DNA of 7,450 bases. It comes from an uncultured Prevotella sp. (lineage in GTDB: Bacteria; Bacteroidota; Bacteroidia; Bacteroidales; Bacteroidaceae). The notes below the pieces were generated by a model. It was given only the letters and a program-made list of their open reading frames with translations. It made no database searches and was not told where the DNA came from. Where the stretch lies: contig CAAFFL010000218.1 in assembly GCA_900762125.1 (NCBI GenBank), forward strand, positions 1 to 7,450, in the 5' to 3' direction. Positions 5,742 to 7,450 of this stretch are shown in pieces. A program made the position numbers and the translations under genes. The stretch's first letter is position 1, and each line of letters starts with the position of its first letter.

Positions 5742-7412
5742 ATGAATTTAAAGGAACTTCTTCGCATCCCTGAATCGAAATACAAGGCGACGACCATCCT
5801 CCGCTGGCTGTGGCGCGCCTGGCGTGGCAACCGACTGCAGGCTTCACTCAACGCTGCCATCGGCCTGATAGGTGTCGGCGTGTCGCTGTCGCAGGTGTGG
5901 GCGGTGCAGCATGCCATCGACGTGGCGTCGGGTGCCGTCGTGGGGTCCATCTATTGGGCTGTAGGCATCATGGGCCTGCTCATCCTCTGCAACTTTGCTC
6001 TCAACATCGCGAGCATCTGGGTGCGCAACATCCTCGGCATCAAGGCGCAGAACCGCATGCAGCAGCGGATGCTCGACCGCATCCTGCGCTCGGAGTGGCA
6101 TGGTAAGGACACGCACCACTCCGGCGATGTGCTCAACCGTCTGGAGTTTGACGTGAACAACGTGGTCAACTTCCTCACGGAGACCATCCCCAGTGCGCTG
6201 TCCGTGCTGGCGATGTTCATTGGTGCCTTCTGCTACCTCTGCTCGATGGATGCCCTGCTGGCGCTCATCGTCGTGGCGATGATCCCCATCTTCCTCGCCG
6301 TGAGCAAGATCTACATCGGACAGATGCGCCGCCTCACCCGCGACGTGCGCAACCAGGACTCACGCGTGCAGAGCGTGTTGCAGGAGACCATCCAGCACCG
6401 CATGCTCATCAAGACGCTCGAGAGCGACACGACGATGGTCAACCGTCTGGAGTCCACGCAGAGCACACTGCGACAAAAAGTGGTCAAGCGCACGTTGTTC
6501 TCCGTCTTCAGCAACCTCGTCCTGAACTTCGGTTTCGCCCTGGGCTACCTCGTGGCGTTCCTCTGGGCCGCCATCCGGATGTCCGAGCACACGCTGACCT
6601 TCGGCGGTATGACGGCGTTCCTGCAACTCGTCAACAAGATTCAGGGTCCGGCGCGTGACCTGACGAAACTGGTGCCCGCCTTCGTCTCGGTGTTCACCGC
6701 TGCCGAGCGACTGATGGAGCTGGAGGAGGATCCGCTGGAGGAACAGGGCGACTCGGTGTGGATGAAGGCGCCCTGCGGCATCCGCCTCGACCATGTGTCC
6801 TACCGCTACGATGACGTCGACGGTGACGTCATCCGCGACCTGTCGTTCGACTTCCCGCCAGGCTCCTGTACCGCCATCCTCGGCGAGACCGGTGCCGGCA
6901 AGACGACGCTCGTCCGACTGCTCCTTGCGCTGCACCATCCGCAGCACGGTGAGGTCACTATATATAATAAGGTGGAGCGGCACGAGCTGTCGCCCCTGCT
7001 GCGTTGCAACTTCGTCTACGTGCCGCAGGGCAACACCCTCATGAGCGGCACCATCCGCGACAACCTCCGCCTGGGCCGTCTCAACGCCACCGACGAGGAG
7101 ATGATGCAGGCGCTCCACCAGAGTTGTGCCGATTTTGTCGCAGACCTGCCCGAGGGCCTCAACACCATCTGCTCCGAGGCCGGAGGTGGGCTCTCCGAGG
7201 GTCAGGCACAGCGCATCGCCATCGCCCGTGCCCTGCTCCGCGACCGCAGCATCATGCTCTTCGACGAGGCGACGTCCGCCCTTGACCCCGACACTGAGCG
7301 CCAACTGCTGCAGAACATCCTTGCTGGCAACGACAAAACAGTGATCTTCATCACCCACCGTCCTGCCGTCGTCGACTATTGCGACCAGACCCTTAAGATC
7401 GAAAAGCTTTAG
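5742..7412 (+). CDS. ABC exporter half-transporter (fused membrane and ATPase domains)
   Basis: This 556-residue protein has the type IV ABC exporter (MsbA/MdlB-like) layout and should act in the inner membrane as a homodimer or heterodimer. The membrane domain (about 30-320) shows hydrophobic segments near 34-54, 68-92, 148-168, 170-192, 255-279 and 287-315. The ATPase domain (about 345-556) is complete: A-loop tyrosine Y356, Walker A GETGAGKTT (381-389, K387), Q-loop Q429 in YVPQGNTLMSG, signature LSEGQ (484-488, the common LSGGQ with Glu in third place), Walker B IMLFDEATSALD (504-515, E509) and switch histidine H539 in FITHR. There is no N-terminal C39 peptidase domain. No partner half-transporter is visible, so a homodimer is possible. 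It starts 3 bp after the nadK stop, suggesting one transcript and coupled translation. The substrate cannot be predicted; lipid, peptide or drug export are all open. A short A/T-rich codon patch (406-409) interrupts otherwise uniform G/C-ending codons. Confidence 0.92.
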   Translation: MNLKELLRIPESKYKATTILRWLWRAWRGNRLQASLNAAIGLIGVGVSLSQVWAVQHAIDVASGAVVGSIYWAVGIMGLLILCNFALNIASIWVRNILGIKAQNRMQQRMLDRILRSEWHGKDTHHSGDVLNRLEFDVNNVVNFLTETIPSALSVLAMFIGAFCYLCSMDALLALIVVAMIPIFLAVSKIYIGQMRRLTRDVRNQDSRVQSVLQETIQHRMLIKTLESDTTMVNRLESTQSTLRQKVVKRTLFSVFSNLVLNFGFALGYLVAFLWAAIRMSEHTLTFGGMTAFLQLVNKIQGPARDLTKLVPAFVSVFTAAERLMELEEDPLEEQGDSVWMKAPCGIRLDHVSYRYDDVDGDVIRDLSFDFPPGSCTAILGETGAGKTTLVRLLLALHHPQHGEVTIYNKVERHELSPLLRCNFVYVPQGNTLMSGTIRDNLRLGRLNATDEEMMQALHQSCADFVADLPEGLNTICSEAGGGLSEGQAQRIAIARALLRDRSIMLFDEATSALDPDTERQLLQNILAGNDKTVIFITHRPAVVDYCDQTLKIEKL

Positions 7413-7435
7413 CGTCCTATAGACGACGCTGAGGC
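7406..7435 (+). terminator. Stem-loop overlapping the ABC exporter stop codon
   Basis: AGCGTC (7411-7416) and GACGCT (7425-7430) are perfectly complementary. The pairing continues outwards to 11 positions (GCTTTAGCGTC with GACGCTGAGGC) if two G-T pairs are allowed, around the 8-nt loop CTATAGAC. The stop codon TAG (7410-7412) lies in the 5' arm. No T-run follows within the 15 bases left in the window, so it is not a classic intrinsic terminator; it may still shape the 3' end of the nadK-ABC transcript. Confidence 0.35.
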
Positions 7436-7450
7436 CAACTAGTAATTTAA

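Noticed and set aside
6360..7358. 332-codon minus-strand open frame opposite the ABC exporter
   Set aside because: It is codon-aligned antisense to a gene with intact Walker A, signature and Walker B motifs; it stays open because TTA, CTA and TCA codons are avoided.
1..7450. CRISPR array, tRNA/rRNA gene, insertion sequence or prophage part
   Set aside because: I saw no regularly spaced repeats, no cloverleaf or rRNA-like segment and no transposase or phage gene; all long frames are explained by chromosomal housekeeping or transport genes.

Overview
This window looks like an ordinary housekeeping stretch of a Bacteroidota chromosome, most likely Bacteroidales and plausibly Prevotellaceae. The evidence is the style of the RecG, IspD and NadK proteins, the strong G/C preference at third codon positions, weak or absent Shine-Dalgarno sequences, and promoter-like TAnnTTTG (-7) elements of the Bacteroidota type. 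No mobile element, CRISPR array, tRNA, rRNA or defence gene is visible.

Layout, left to right. The tail of an unidentified plus-strand gene ends at 85. It converges on a minus-strand secreted M23/LysM cell-wall peptidase (145-1110). A 194-bp gap (1111-1304) holds a likely promoter for the peptidase and, directly downstream of it, a terminator-like hairpin with a T-rich tail. Then come three minus-strand genes read in the order DJ-1/PfpI-family protein (4728-4162), ispD (4165-3494, overlapping the previous gene by the ATGA arrangement) and recG (3404-1305). The 89-bp ispD-recG gap carries a G/C-rich 10-bp perfect palindrome that resembles a REP-type intergenic repeat. A 122-bp divergent region (4729-4850) contains two TATATTTG elements in face-to-face orientation inside an 11-bp inverted repeat. 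On the other side, nadK (4851-5738) is followed after 3 bp by an ABC exporter half-transporter (5742-7412), which ends in a stem-loop overlapping its stop codon.

The genes do not form one pathway. IspD feeds isoprenoid precursor synthesis (MEP pathway), RecG remodels stalled replication forks, NadK makes NADP, the M23 protein trims peptidoglycan, and the DJ-1 and ABC proteins have no assignable substrate. They form two divergent transcription units plus one separate peptidase gene. I did not find a new biological system. The observations most worth checking are non-coding: the promoter plus terminator leader of the peptidase, the REP-like palindrome abutting the recG start, and the interlocked promoter region between the DJ-1 gene and nadK.
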